The position numbers and the translations under genes are program-made. 64,000 nt of DNA from Blastomussa wellsi (taxonomy: Eukaryota > Cnidaria > Anthozoa > Scleractinia > Plerogyridae). Within the stretch, counting starts at the first letter, position 1. Every line of letters starts with the position of its first letter. Under the pieces are notes generated by a model. It searched no databases. It was given only the letters and a program-made list of their open reading frames with translations, and was not told the DNA's origin. This document shows, in pieces, positions 1 through 12,675 of the stretch. The stretch covers positions 10,042,270-10,106,269 of the forward strand of contig OX393568.1 of NCBI GenBank assembly GCA_947652115.1. Direction: 5' to 3'.

Positions 1-2
1 CT

Positions 3-3000
3 CAGTTCATCGGGAAACGGACAGAGGGGCCTGCCGAGGGTCAACCAGTCCCCTTGAACGACTCAAAGACCCGAAGTTCGAGCGACGACAAGGCGTGTAG
101 AGAGGAAAATTTGTTTGTTTTGAGCGGCCGCGGTGTTTATGTTTCTGGTCTGATTAATCACACTCGTGTGTCGCTCCTTTTGGATACCGGCGCGACGTCG
201 AGCATTCTAAACGAAGAAACATGGAAGAAGAGTGGTCAATACCAAATCTTGTACGATGTTGGAACGCTCGTGGTTCAGGGTGAAGAAATTCCAATCTTTT
301 ATGAGCGAAAGGCCCCAAGCGTATGCCGTGTTGTAGTTGAAGAGGAAGTTGAGTTGAAAGCGGGCACCGAAGTTGTTTTGTGTGGAAAATTGGAACCTGG
401 ATTCGAGCGGAACAATGGGACTCCAGGGATCCTGGAAGGACACCGGAAAAACACAGCCGAAAAGCTTACAAGTAGATTCTGCATAGCACGCTCCCTGATC
501 GTTCCGAAGGAAGGAAAAACTCCCATTCGTATGGCAAACTTCTCAGACCAAACCATGTTGTTAAGGCCAGGTCAAACTGTGGCTCAGTTTTATCCTCTTG
601 ATCGTGTCGATGCTTCAGTAAATTTGTTTGATTTGGAAGAAAAACCTTCAGAAAGGGAGACAAAACAGGATCCTAGAGTAGAAATGCCCCCCTCCGACCC
701 ACCTGTCGTGAAACAAGAGATCCGTGCTGACTTTTCTGGACTTTCAGAGGGGGAGAAGCAATCGTTTAATGGCCTGCTAGAAGAATATAGAGATTTGTTC
801 GCCACGGGGAATGGCAATTTAGGTCGCACTGATTTGTTAGAACACACCATTGACACCGGTTCAGCCACTCCAGTCAAGCAAGCACCTCGTCGACTCCCTC
901 CATTCAAACGAGATGAGGTCGACAGACAGCTCTCAGACCTCTTAGCACAGGGGAGAATTGAACCATCCAACAGCCCCTGGAGTAGCCCCATTGTGTTGGC
1001 CAAAAAGCACGATGGAGGCTATCGCCTGTGCATAGACTACAGGAAGCTTAACTCCGTAACTGTTAAAGATGCTCAACCCCTTCCGAGGTCAGATGACATC
1101 TTGGAATCCTTGGGTGGTGCAAAGTGGTTTAGCTGCCTTGACCTTGCCTCAGGGTACTGGCAAGTTCCTGTCGCAAAAAGAGACCGCCCAAAAACTGCGT
1201 TTGTCACACATCGGGGTCAGTTTCAGTGGACCTGTTTGCCCTTTGGGGTAACCAATGGACCTGGAACATTTACCCGGCTGATGAATCTTGCATTACAAGG
1301 TCTGACCTGGAAAGAGTGTTTGGTCTACCTAGATGACATCATCATCATGTCGGGCACCTTTGAGGAACACTTGTCTCGCCTTCGCTCTGTCTTTGAAAGG
1401 CTGCGAGAGGCCGGGCTGAAATTAAAATCATCAAAGTGCATCTTTCTTCAACGTCAAGTTTCTTTCTTGGGGCACGTTGTTTCGGCTGAGGGGATACAAA
1501 CCGATCCCGATAAAGTAGCTGCTGTCCGTGACTGGCCTACTCCAACAAGTATTTCCGAGCTGAAAGGGTTCTTGGGCCTTGTAACATACTACAGACGATT
1601 CATCCCCAGTTTTTCTGCAAAAGCAGAACCACTAAACTATTTGACAAGGAAAGGAGTAGAGTTCAAGTAGGGACCCCAACAAGAGAAAGCCTTCTGCGAA
1701 CTGAAACATCACCTCATGAACCCACCAGTATTAGCCTATCCAGATTTCAGTGAAACCAGTGGCCAATTCATCCTTGATACTGATGCAAGTAGTGGTCATG
1801 GTATTGGTGCCGTGCTCTCGCAAATGCAATCTGATGGCACAGAGCGTGTTCTTGCTTACGGAAGTCGTGCATTACACTGCCGTGAGAGAAATTATTGTGC
1901 AACCCGTCTTGAGATGCTTGCCCTGGTTGACTTCATTGATCACTTCCGTTATTACCTTCTTGGGCGAAAGTTTCTCGTGCGAACAGACCATCATGCCTTA
2001 AAGTGGCTGATGTCGTTTAAACAACCAGAGGGACAGGTAGCACGGTGGCTGGAAAGGCTCCAAGAATATGACTTCATTGTTGAGCACCGTCCTGGGATCA
2101 GTCATGCTAACGCCGATGCACTGTCCCGGAGGCCTAGACGAAAACATGGAAGTTGTCCATCATGTGGTGATACTGAATATGTTTCAGCAGCATTCCTGCG
2201 ACAGAGCAAGGAGAAAGAGGGGACGTCCGAGACCCCGGAAAGAACATTTTCATGGGCAACGGCCGAAATTGCTCAGGCTCAACGCAGTGACCCGGATATT
2301 AGCCCAGTGATTGCAAGGATGGAAGAAGGCCAACCCAAACCATCGCCTGGTGAACTTCTCCGTTTCAGCCCCATCTCTAGGGCAATATGGGCACAACACG
2401 AACTACTCGAGTTAAAGGACAATGTACTGCGAATTCGCCCAAAGGAGGAGTCAACGAACCTGAAACCCAGAATCGTCCTCCCGGAACCTCTGGTAAAACC
2501 AGCACTGCAACGGCTACATGATGGGGTGGAGGGGAGCCACCTTGGCCAGCTCAAAACGCTACGGAAACTCCAAGCCAGATTCTGGAGACCCGGTCTTGCA
2601 AAGACTGTGAAAGATTACTGTACCGCTTGTTTAACCTGTGCTGCGTGCAAGCCCCCCAGGAAAACGCCTAAGGCACCGCTCCGCCCCATCCCTTCATCTT
2701 ACCCTTTCCAGCGACTTCACATTGATATCATTGGTCCACTTCCCAGAACCAAACGTGGAAACCGTTACATTCTGACTGTCCAGTGTTCATTTACAAAGTG
2801 GGTAGAAGCCTACGCCATACCAAATCAAAGAGCCAAAACGTGTGCACGAGTACTGGTGGACAACTGGGTTTATCGGTATGGCGCACCCGATACCATCCAT
2901 TCTGACCAAGGACACAATTTTGAATCCCACCTCTTTAGTGAGCTTTGTCAAATGCTCGAAATCAGAAAAACCAGAACAACCCCATATCACCCAGCTGGGA

Positions 3001-4289
3001 ATGGACAGGTGGAGAATGCCAACAAGAGTATCAAGGGGCTGTTAATGGCAAAAGTGGAAAGTGATCCTGACACATGGGACCAACACCTTGGGCCTTGTAT
3101 GATGGCATACCGAAGTAGTGAGCACATCTCAACCGGGTACACCCCATTTACCCTTATGTTTGGCCGGGAAATGCGACTTCCCCTAGATGCAATGGTGGGT
3201 AATCCAGACGACGCAGCCCCTGATCGGTATGGAGAGTACGTCTCAAAGTTGAAGAATCAACTCTCCGATGCGTTACAGGATGTCCGTCAGCACCTGAAAA
3301 CAGCACAACAGCGCCAGAAAGAGTACTTCGACCGAGGAGTGAAGGAGCGCCTCTACCAACCCGGGGACCAGGTATTCCTGTTCGACCCGCAGCTGAAACC
3401 TGGTGAGGCGGCCAAATTTCACCGAAAATGGAAGGGGCCCTATGAAGTGTTGGCACGTACAACTGAGGTCAACTACCGCATCAAGAGACCACAAGATCCT
3501 GTAAGCCGCTCCAAGGTTGTCCATTTCGATAACCTAAAGCTATACCAACGTAGGCAACCAGAGGTGCAAGTGAGTCAGAAGAATCAGAGTGGCCGCGAGC
3601 GGGGCAACAAAGAGAAGGAGAGGGGAACAGTTCTTAAATCTCTAGAGAGGCGAGGCACCAATTGTGGGGATGACCTTAGTGAAGATAGAGATGAAGATGA
3701 ACTTCCAGACTTCTGCCTTCCCATACCAGAGCCAGTAGTGACCGGACAACAAGCAATCCAGGACCCTGAGTACAATGGAAGTCGCAAGGTTGATGTATCG
3801 ACAGCGAATGAAGTGGGCAACCTTGATGGAACTCATCAGTCAGATGACCATCAGCCAGAAGGCATTTCGCCTCCAGGAAGTCAAGTAGGAGACGTTGACC
3901 CTGGTCTTTCTGCTCAGGCCAACCCTGGTGCAGAGGGTGACGTAGAAGAGAACACCACTTATACAAGGCAGGAGAATGGATTGGAGAGTACACTTGTCGC
4001 GGACGGTGATGTGGGGCAGGCCGAGGAGAGAGTTGGCAGGCCTGACCCAACTGCCCAAAGACCACCACCAGCTGCTTCACGCCCAAAGAGAGTAACACGC
4101 TCCCCGGATCGCTATGGAGACTGGGAACTTAACACCGTATGTTCTTCTGGTTATCCCATGGCCCTCAAGAACAAGGTTGAAGGTCTCAGGGCTTTCTTCC
4201 AGGAGCAGGAAAATCGAGTACTCCGTTTTAAATCAGATTATGTGCAAAAAGCTCGACAGCTGAGGATCAAGGACATATTGAAACATTGA
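3..4289 (+). pseudogene. Ty3/Gypsy pol (protease-RT-RNase H-integrase), one in-frame stop
   Basis: Reverse transcription and integration polyprotein of a Ty3/Gypsy retrotransposon. The frame is open from the window edge, so gag and the 5' LTR lie outside. Visible in order are the aspartic protease (LLLDTGATSS, about 177-206), the reverse transcriptase with catalytic LVYLDDIII (about 1320-1350), RNase H (ILDTDASSGHGIG; later RTDHHALKWL), an integrase zinc finger (LHDGVEGSH then CTACLTC), the integrase core (HIDIIGP, HSDQGHN, and E in GQVENANK) and a GPY/F-like tail (RKWKGPYEV). The frame is broken once, by TAG at 1668-1670 just before RNase H, where relatives usually have Trp (TGG to TAG). The rest stays in one frame, so decay is slight. 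Assignment to Gypsy is secure; the exact clade is not determined. Confidence 0.93.
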
Positions 4290-4444
4290 GTTTAAAGTGA
4301 GGTTGTTACAAAACCTCAGGACTACCGGACAGTGACATCTCTCTAGTAAATGTTAAGCCAAGTGAACATTTTTCTAGAACTTTAAACAGGGTAGTGTCGT
4401 TACCATTGTTAAAGTCACAGTGTCGACCCTTTAGAAGGAGGGGA

Positions 4445-4598
4445 TGATGTAATAGTAGGTCACGTGACAGTTTTTGGCGCGAAAACACTCGACTGTACTT
4501 TGAGTTCAGTATTAAAAGCAAGTGTGACGGTTGCTCAGTTTGCCCGTTATTTCTGCTATCCGTTCGTTCTGTTTGTCGACTATTTGCCGTTTATTACA
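4445..4598 (+). repeat. 3' LTR of the first Gypsy element
   Basis: A purine-rich tract (AGAAGGAGGGGA, 4433-4444) is followed by a TG...CA segment of 154 bp starting TGATGTAATA and ending TTATTACA. Immediately after it the reading frame of a BEL/Pao RT resumes in mid-domain. This places the LTR boundary at 4598 and indicates insertion into the BEL element. The partner LTR is outside the window, so the ends are inferred rather than matched. Confidence 0.65.
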
Positions 4599-7429
4599 AA
4601 AAGATTGCACTTTCAGCGGACATCGAAGCTATGTTTAATCAGGTTGCGGTACCAGAACAAGATCAAGTGGCCCTTCGATTTCTATGGCGTCAAACCCCTG
4701 AGTCATCTACAGAAGTTTACCAGTATGTGCGCCACATATTTGGAGCCAAATGTGCGCCAACCTGTTCTAACTATGCCTTGTTGAGAAGTGCTGAGGACAA
4801 TCAGGAACAGTTTCCTACTGCCGCCGCAGTTGTGAAGCGAAACTTTTACATGGATGACTTTTTCAAGTCTGTCAAATCAAGCGATGAAGCTCTTGAACTG
4901 CAACAAGAGCTTGTTGAAATGCTAAACCTGGCTGGTTTTCACTTGACCAAATGGATTTCAAATGAGAAGGAAGTGATTAAGCACATACCGGAATCAGAAA
5001 GAGCTCCCTCTGTCAAAGTCGTAGAGGAAAGCATCATAATGCCTATGGAACGTGCCCTTGGTGTCATGTGGGACACAAGCGTGGACTATTTTGTCTATGA
5101 GGTTCTGAAGAAAGACATAGCAAACACACGTCGTAAGGTGCTGAGTTTAATAGCTTCACTCTTTGACCCTATTGGATTTCTTGCTCCCTTCTTGGTTAGG
5201 GCAAAGATCCTTCTTCAACAAGTATGGCTATGTGGTATTGGATGGGATGATGTTCTGCCACAAGAGTTTCTAGAAGAGTGGTCTAAATGGCAAGAAGAGT
5301 TGGATGGAATTTCACAATTTGCCATTCCTCGGTTCTATCGTCACATACCTGATAGCCCGTCTGTTATTCAACTGCACGTCTTTGGGGATGCTAGCGAACA
5401 AGCCTTTTGCTCAGTGGCCTATTTAAGATTCTGCTACAGCAGTGGAGCAGTGCGATGTGCATTTGTTACAGCTAAAACTCGGGTAGCACCGAAGAAACCC
5501 TTGAGCATCCCAAAACTTGAACTGCAGGCTGCTGTTCTGAGTGCAAGGTTGGCTGTTGTAGTAATCAAGGAACATGATTACATCATTGACTCCACCTATT
5601 TTTGGACAGACAGCAGCACTGTGTTTCAGTGGATTCGTGGAGAGTCAAAGCGCCACCCCGCCTTTATCGCTAACCGAATTGGAGAGATCCTGGATACTAC
5701 TGAACCCAGTCAATGGAATCACTGCCCTGGACGGTTGAACCCAGCAGACGATGGTAGCAGAGGTCTACCAGTGACTTCGATTACATCTGAGAGCCGTTGG
5801 CTTAATGGTCCTGCATATTTACTGTTGTCTGAAGACACATGGCCAAAAGGAAATGCGAACTTGGAAACTCCTAAACAGTCTGTTAACAGCCCACAGACAC
5901 AAGAAAAGCCTGTGAACTGGATTGGTTCAGCGAAGGATTCAAAGATTGAATTCCTTTCTCCAGCAAAGTATTCGTCTCTAAGAAAGCTTCTTAGAGTAAC
6001 TGCGTACTTCTTGCGGTTTATTTGGAACTGTAGACACCCTAAGTCTGAACGTCATATTGGTTCTCTGTTGGTTGAAGAGTTGGAGCGGGCTCGACAGTTC
6101 TGGATTTGTACTGCCCAAACAGAATCCTTTCCTCAAGAAGTCACAGCTCTTAAGTCATAACAGAATGTTTCAAGCAAGAGCAAGTTGGTATCTCTCTCAC
6201 CCTTTATTGACGAGCATGGAATTATCCGTGTGGGTGGTCGTATTGAGAAAGCTGATATTCCATTTTGCAGTCGTCATCCTGTAGTGCTATCACCTGACAA
6301 TGAGTTGACCCGTCTCATCGTCACGAACTGTCATGAAAGACTAAAACATGAAGGAGTAGACCATGTCCGAAATGAGTTGAGACAACAGTATTGGATCTTA
6401 CGTTGCCGTGCTACGGTGCGAAAGATTTTGCATCAGTGTTCTTACTGCCGAAGGCGTAGAGCAAAACCAGAAGCTCCTATGATGGCAAGTCTACCGTATG
6501 ACCGTCTGCAAATTGCACCAGCATTCTCTAAAGTCGGTACCGGTGTGGATTTCTTTGGCCCACTTAAGGTAAAGCACCTAAGGAGGCAAGAGAAGAGATA
6601 TGGATGTCTCTTTACCTGTTTGGTGACTAGAGCGGTTCATTTGGAAGTTGCGTTCTCCTTATCTACTGATTCCTTTATTATGTGTCTTAGAAGGTTTATG
6701 GCTCGAAGAGGTAAACCAACCGTCATCTACTCCGACAATGGGACTAACTTTGTGGGAGCAAACAATGAGTTACGCGAGTGTATCAATGAGTGGAATCAAG
6801 AGAAGATTGGTAGTGTGTTGAGCCAAGAAGGAGTTCAGTGGGTGTTTAACCCACCTGCCACCCCCCATATGGGAGGTGTATGGGAGCGTCTCGTAAGGTC
6901 ATGCAAGAAAGCTCTCAATGCTGTTCTACAGAATCAAGTTCTTACCGATGAAGTGTTGCAAACAGCCTTTGTTGAGGTGGAATGGCTTGTGAACAGTCGT
7001 CCGCTTACTGAAGTGAGTTCAGATGTGGATGACCTTGATGCTCTGACACCGAGCCACTTCATCCTTGGAAGAGGATCTTACAACTTGCCGCCCGGAATCT
7101 TCCTGGACAAGGAGATATCGAGCCGAAAACGTTGGCGTCAAGCACAAGTAGTTGTAAGCCACATCTGGAATCGGTGGTTACGAGAATACCTACCTGGTCT
7201 GATCGACCGAAAGAAATGGTTTCAACCCACCGTGAATGTCAAGGTTGGAGATTTGGTGTTGGTGGTGGATTACACAGTTTCAAGAGGTTCTTGGCCACTT
7301 GGCAGGATCGTGAGGGTTTTCCCTGGACATGACAAAGTTGTACGATCGGCGGAAGTGAAGACCCAGTTTGGCGTGATGAAACGTCCTGTAACGAAACTGG
7401 CCCTTCTGGAAGAGTGTTCGACTGGTTAG
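4599..7429 (+). pseudogene. BEL/Pao pol, 5' part displaced, one in-frame stop
   Basis: Pol of a BEL/Pao retrotransposon. The frame starts abruptly in RT motif A (ALSADIEAMFNQV, 4607-4645). It runs through the catalytic YMDDF (about 4849) and RNase H (VFGDASEQAF, PKLELQAAVL, WTDSSTVFQW). It reaches a stop TAA at 6158-6160, and then continues in the same frame through a BEL-type integrase. The integrase shows zinc-binding HERLKHEG...CSYCRRR, the core GVDFFGP, YSDNGTNF and GGVWERLVRSC, and a C-terminal domain ending in LLEECSTG. The 5' half (gag, protease, first part of RT) is absent because the Gypsy copy inserted here, so it probably lies upstream of the window. Apart from the one stop the frame is intact. 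Confidence 0.92.
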
Positions 7430-7452
7430 ACGGGTCGAACACGGGGGGAGGA

Positions 7453-7800
7453 TGTTACCGCCGTTGAACATTGTTATTATTTTATTTTTTTTTTTTGTTT
7501 ATTTTTGGGCATGGACATTTCGTGTCGCTTACGTGAAATGTAAACTTTTTTGTACCCGGATGTGAACACATGGTTCAGATGTAAAAACATGGACGAGTCG
7601 AGTGTGTTTTTGGTCTTTTGGAAAGCATTAAAAAGTCGTGTATGGTCAAACAATGTTGTCGTCTTTGTGATTGGAAAGTAGCGGCAACACTCTCTGAAAT
7701 TCTAAGCTTCTGAAGTTGAATTGTTTTGAATTTAGTTTTTGATAGCGTGACAATGAAAACCACCAATTGAAGCGTCAATCCGACATACGATATACCATGC
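7453..7800 (+). repeat. Probable 3' LTR of the BEL/Pao element (3' end uncertain)
   Basis: Shortly after the pol stop a purine tract (ACGGGGGGAGGA) ends at 7452 and is followed by TGTTACCGCC, a normal LTR start. The AT-rich sequence after it has no long ORF. No second LTR copy is in the window, so the right end is only a guess. Confidence 0.4.
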
Positions 7801-8250
7801 TACGACGTGAATCGCAGGGCCAAGTGTTTTGTTTACACGGTAGGGGCTGTGAATCTGCGGTGAATGTCAATATTATGCTCTTTGTTTAATATTCGTAAAT
7901 AAACGAATCAAAGCAAAAACAAAACATTCCTTTCAAGAGGTTATTCCAAACGCAGTACAGCTGAGAGGTCTGTTTCCTGATTGGTACAAAAATCCTGCTG
8001 GACGTCTTTGCACATTTTAGCGTGATATTGGCAACATGATATAGAATTCTCTTGTAGGCATTCAAGGTATTTTAAAGGTATGTTATCACTGGAAATATCT
8101 TTTAATTTACTTTTAATTAGTGGCTAATTAAGGTCCCGTGCAAGCATGCGAGAAATTTCCGGCTGTCTTGATATTATTGTAATTGATACCTTGTCACCGA
8201 CAAAAAAAACTAAACCGTGCCCCGAGCTAGATCCGCGCGAGCCTACAGCC
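7801..8250. other. Non-coding stretch, nothing recognised
   Basis: AT-rich sequence between the BEL 3' end and older retroelement debris. I see no long frame, RNA gene or terminal repeat. Confidence 0.4.
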
Positions 8251-8256
8251 GCGCGG

Positions 8257-9240
8257 CTAATAATTGAGAACTTTGAGACTTGCAATTTTCTTTTGCTGAA
8301 GAAAGTCACTGAACTCCTCCAAACCAACTTCGTCGTTTGGACCAACTTCACTGCCTTCAAAAACGTTGGGTCTCGCTTGTGGCAGTCGCTGTAATTGGGT
8401 AATCTTTGCGTAGTTCTGTGGTATAGGAGAATAAGTGGCTACACTTGGTGACGGAAAGAATGCTGGAATATTTCGGCAGAAGCCTATAAAGAATAAATAA
8501 CGATATTTAGAGAGGAAAGCAACATCAGCCTCAGCTGGTTCCATGCGGGTCCTCTATCAAGGTTGAATTGGAATTTGGAAATGCTCGTTTTTGAGGAGGG
8601 AGGAAAACCAGAGAACCCGGAGAAAAACCCTCGGAGCGAGGAGAGAACCAACAACAAACTCAACCCGCATATGGCACCGGGCCAGAATCGAACCCGGGCC
8701 ACATTGATCGAGCGCTCTCACCACTGCGCCACCCTCACTCCCCCCTCCCTCACTCCCACTCTCGGTGTAGTAGGCTAGTGCTCTGACTTTGTTGTACAGA
8801 TTACTGGAATGGTTGGGGGACCTTGACTTCCAGAACTAAACTTGGCTGTAGTGTACACCGGTGAGAATGGGTTGAAGGGTCTCTGGGTTTCTTGAACTGG
8901 TGGTACTGGCAGCTAATCGAGATTGGTGTCCCTGATTGTCAGGGTGGCTCAACAGATTGAGTAGATGCCTCTTGTGTAGTGGGTGCTACAATGTCAGCCT
9001 CAGATATGAGCGTCAATTCGGTTTCCTTCAAAGGAATCGATCGAATGGTGTACAGTGGTGGTGAGCTGAGGTTGTCATTCATCATCTAGATTATCCTCTT
9101 CATCCAATCCCTTTTTGTTCACAGCTTCTTGTGATGCGATTTGTTCAAGTTCCTTCTGGATCTTCAAATGTTCTAGTTCTAGCTCTTGTTGTGCAATGAC
9201 TGCATGAAGGTAGCTACACGAGAGAAATGCCAATAAGAAA
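8257..9240 (-). pseudogene. Decayed gag-like remnant, possibly BEL/Pao, interrupted by a SINE
   Basis: On the minus strand short open pieces suggest one old protein. Near 9230-9080 a Glu/Gln-rich helical stretch (QQELELEHLKIQKELEQIA) leads to an acidic segment. Near 8490-8260 there is a Pro-rich then acidic piece (PQARPNVFEGSEVG). Both are compatible with the N-terminal gag region of BEL/Pao elements. The frame is broken many times, and a tRNA-derived SINE lies in the middle (8551-8740). This is recognition by character, not by a diagnostic motif, so confidence is low. Confidence 0.3.
8551..8740 (-). mobile_element. tRNA-derived SINE
   Basis: Read on the minus strand, the head has an A-box-like TGGCGCAGTGGTGAGAGCGC (8711-8731 reversed) and a B box GGTTCGATTC (about 8683-8695). 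The tail contains the GAGTTTGTTGTTGGTTCTC and TTTTTCTCCGGG blocks and ends with an AATTCCAATTC-like segment near 8560. The same tail blocks recur at 11605-11795, which shows a dispersed family. Confidence 0.75.
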
Positions 9241-9829
9241 GGCTTACCTTGTTCCGTTTGCGTATTGATTGTCTGTGGTGTGGTTATTCCACCGATCTAA
9301 GGCGTTTAAGCGATTTCTTTTATTCCTACTCTCCACTCATAAAGAAATGACAAGGCCGAACACTTCGGTCGAAAATAAGGAAAAGCGGAAAAATGTAAAA
9401 AAAGAAAAGCACAAAGACATGTCACTCTTGAACCCAAACTTTGCCTTGTACGCATGCCAAGGCCAAAATGCCACAAAACTCGATGCCTGTGAAAAGACGC
9501 ATAGTTTCGTGTTGCGAATGACGCCTTGAGTAGTTGGGAGCAGATTTAGCTCATAAATGACCATAAAATGTCACAACTGCATGATGTTCTCTGCAAAGCC
9601 AAATGGTCATGCAAAGCTCAATCAGTGTTAGATCTTGACCTAAACAAGGAAGAACTGTCGATGTAACGTACGTTGGGGCGTCAATGAGATATGGAGAATG
9701 ACAAGTTTATGTTCAAGGTTTCCCTTAAAGGCAGACCGAACGCTCGTCGTGCTATACTTTCCTTGACCTATTCTTTTTATACCTTGCCTTCAGTTTCCGT
9801 TTATTTCAGCAAAGAAATAGTTACAAGAC

Positions 9830-11510
9830 CTTTGTAAACAGAAACTTGGATGGGATGATGCAGTCAATGACATTGACGGAGAAAGGTTGGAGAAAAGGAA
9901 GAGTCAGTTAGCCAATCTTTCTTGGATAACAGTACACAGATGCATTAAACAAGCCTGCTTTGGACACTTGAGGACTGCCGAGTTACACAATTTCCCAGAC
10001 GCAAATTGCATATATAACAGTCTCGTATCTCAGATAAGTGGATGTGAAGGAAAGGATCCATCGTGCATTTCTCGTCGAGAAATCTCGTCTTGACCATCTA
10101 AGACCAATGACCTTGCCAAGATTGGAATTTTCGGCTGCAGTCTTAGCCGTTCAGTTAGAACAGACCGTTTGAGAGGAGCTAGATATCCCGATTAGCCAAA
10201 CGAAATTTTGGATCGACTCCACTTGCGTGTCACAGTACATCAGAAATCAGTCAAAGCGTTTCAATATATTTGTTGCAAATCGGCTGCCAGTGATGCATGA
10301 CAATTCAGCACCCCATCATTGGAGACACGTTAGTTCTGAACACAACCCAGCTGATGAAGTCACCAGATATCTTATAGTGGATTAAATGAGTACAATCAGC
10401 AAGTGGCTGAGTGGTCCCGAGTTTTTGAAGACGAAGGGAGAGTTTTTGCCTTGCGATCCGTCAATTCGCGAATCAGAACTATCAGATGACGATTCAGAGA
10501 TCAGACGTGAAACTCAGTTATACAGCCAGTGGAAGTGAAACAGTTCTACCCATGTTCATAGGGCGCTACTCATCGAGGGAGAGATTACGGAGAGCAGTGG
10601 TCTGGCTATTGACATTCATAATATGATTTATGGAAAGACGCAGCAGTAACTTCATTAACCCCAGACCTCAGAGTATTTTGGAAAGCGGACCCCTCCTGTC
10701 GGTCTGAGTCCTCCCTTTCTGCAGCGTACAGCAAGCGAGGTTATCAAACACGTACAAAGGCTTTCATTTCCAGACGTCTTTCAAGCCATGCCGAGAATCA
10801 ATTCATCGAAGTCTTTCCGTCAAGCAACTTCTGAGTTGAAGAACCTGAAGATACCACCTCGCGCGCGCAAGCTTCATTCATTATTGGACAGCGACGGAAT
10901 CCTTGGCGTTGGAGGACGACTTGAAAATTCTTTAATCAATACGAAGCTTAACATCCAATTATTATTCCCTATCGTCACCACGTTACAGATCTGATCATTT
11001 CCTAGCATCACCAGAAAACTAGCCACCTTGTTTTACACCAGTTCTACTGGATAATCAAGGGACGATATAGTTGTGTTGTGTTCGGAGTGATGAGTAGTTG
11101 TTTACCGTGCAAGAAACTTAGTCTAGTACGTGGAAAGCAGTTGATTGCTGACCTACCAAAGGAAATACTCATGCCAGGAGATCCGTCATTCACTTATGTA
11201 GGCGTGGACTGTTTGTTGCAATTCTATGTGCGTCATTGTTATTGTTGTCTGTTTACTTGTCTCGTCATCAGAGCTGTACATACTGAAGTCGTTCACTCGC
11301 TTGATACCGATGGTTTCATAAATGCATTGCAAAGGCTCATTCATCAATTTAAGAGGAAGTCCATCGACCATTTACGGTGAGAACGGAACCAACCTTCAAG
11401 CTGGAGAAAGGAAGATATGTGAATCGTTGAGAGGTTGGAATAAGAAATCAATCCACAAGTTTCTCTTTCAGAAGAACATCAGATGAAATTTTAATCTACC
11501 TGCTTCCTCC
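9830..11510 (+). pseudogene. Old, heavily mutated BEL/Pao pol fragment
   Basis: Scattered pieces in different plus-strand frames match the BEL/Pao order RNase H then integrase. They include an RNase H-side segment near 9887-10090, the pre-integrase LGVGGRLENS motif (about 10900-10930), and integrase-core-like [15 protein letters not shown] (about 11250-11290) followed by [10 protein letters not shown] (about 11378-11407). In the last piece the second catalytic Asp appears as Glu. Many frameshifts and stops are present. It is clearly older than the copy at 4599-7429. Confidence 0.7.
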
Positions 11511-11604
11511 ATACTGGTAGGTGCCCGGCAGCTTAAAAAATAACGCAAATGTAATTTGTTTACCCGCAGTACACCTAAGAGCTGGAGATCGTTTAAACGT
11601 GACC

Positions 11605-11795
11605 GTGCGTTCCAGATCGAATTGGAATTTAGAAATGTCGGGGTTTTAAGGATAGGGGAAAACTGTACTAGCCGGAGAAAAACCTCTCGGAGCAAGGCCG
11701 AGAACCAGCAACAAACTCAACCGACATATGACGTCGGGTCAAACCCGGGTCATACTGGTGGGAGGCGAGTGCTCTCCCCACTGCGCCAACCCTGG
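11605..11795 (-). mobile_element. tRNA-derived SINE, second copy
   Basis: Minus-strand copy of the SINE family at 8551-8740. A-box remnant TGGCGCAGTGGGGAGAGC lies near 11771-11788 (reversed). The B-box region is CCCGGGTTTGACCC. The tail has TTGAGTTTGTTGCTGGTTCTC and TTTTTCTCCGGC blocks and ends at AATTCCAATTCGATC near 11608. It is more diverged than the first copy. Confidence 0.7.
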
Positions 11796-11879
11796 TCCCC
11801 AACCATGCTCCCTGCTCCCCAATTATATCGGCGACGAAACTATGCTTCTTGGAAGGAGAGAAAGTAAATTGATTTAAGT

Positions 11880-12485
11880 GGCTGAACTTGTCTTTAAGAA
11901 AGAAAGACGGAAATTGAGTCTAGTGTTTGCTAATTGTAACTTTACAAAATTCAAATCTAAATGATAGATAATATAAATAAATGAAGCATCTAGGCTTAAA
12001 ACATTTGTTCGAATGTACTACTAATCATAATTTGTTATACCGGCAGTTAATAATTTGCGAAGTGCTGCTAGCAAATGGTTTAGATGAATAACTTGTATTG
12101 TGCTGCTAGCTGATGGTTTCGATGAATAATTTATTTAGGCCAAACATATTCGCCTGATGCTTATGATAAATTTATGCTTCTGTATAATGAATTTTCTTCA
12201 TTTATGGTAAGCAATGATCATAAATGCAGGTTTAATACTCCATTTCCATCCTTATTAATTCTGATAACAAAGGCCGTCAGCTGACAGAGATGATCATCTA
12301 GCCGGGCTTGGATCTGCATTTGTACATTTAGAATAGACGGGCTTAAAACCCATGTAGATTACAAGATACGGGTGTCAAGTTTGACTGATTTTTTCTGTTT
12401 GTCATTGTCATGATTACCCTGAAATAAAATTATACTATATCACACTACAATCTGAGACCTAAATCTGATATAAATTTGGGAAGCC
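11880..12485. other. AT-rich intergenic or intronic sequence
   Basis: No frame, terminal repeat or RNA gene is recognised. A short direct repetition occurs near 12060-12135 (GTGCTGCTAGC followed by ATGGTTT and GATGAATAA, twice). By position this could be intron of the M13 peptidase gene whose exons lie at 17.9-18.1 kb, but no upstream exon was found here. Confidence 0.4.
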
Positions 12486-12500
12486 TTCTAAATGACCATT
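12486..12500. repeat. LINE target-site duplication, left copy
   Basis: TTCTAAATGACCATT, identical to 17774-17788. It directly abuts the poly(T) that marks the LINE 3' end on this strand. Confidence 0.9.
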
Positions 12501-12675
12501 TTTTTTTTTTTTTTTTTTTTAATGTCTTTAATATCCACATTTTTCACATAATTAATTAATTATATAATTAGGTACACGTACAAAAACAAAAATATAAATA
12601 TATATATTAAGATATGAAGTTTGAACAGTATTTGTAGTATAGAGAACAATTAAATAGGTAAATAAACTAAATAAA

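Noticed and set aside
8681..8731. tRNA gene from A-box/B-box sequence
   Set aside because: The boxes head a SINE whose tail recurs at 11605-11795. There is no complete cloverleaf.
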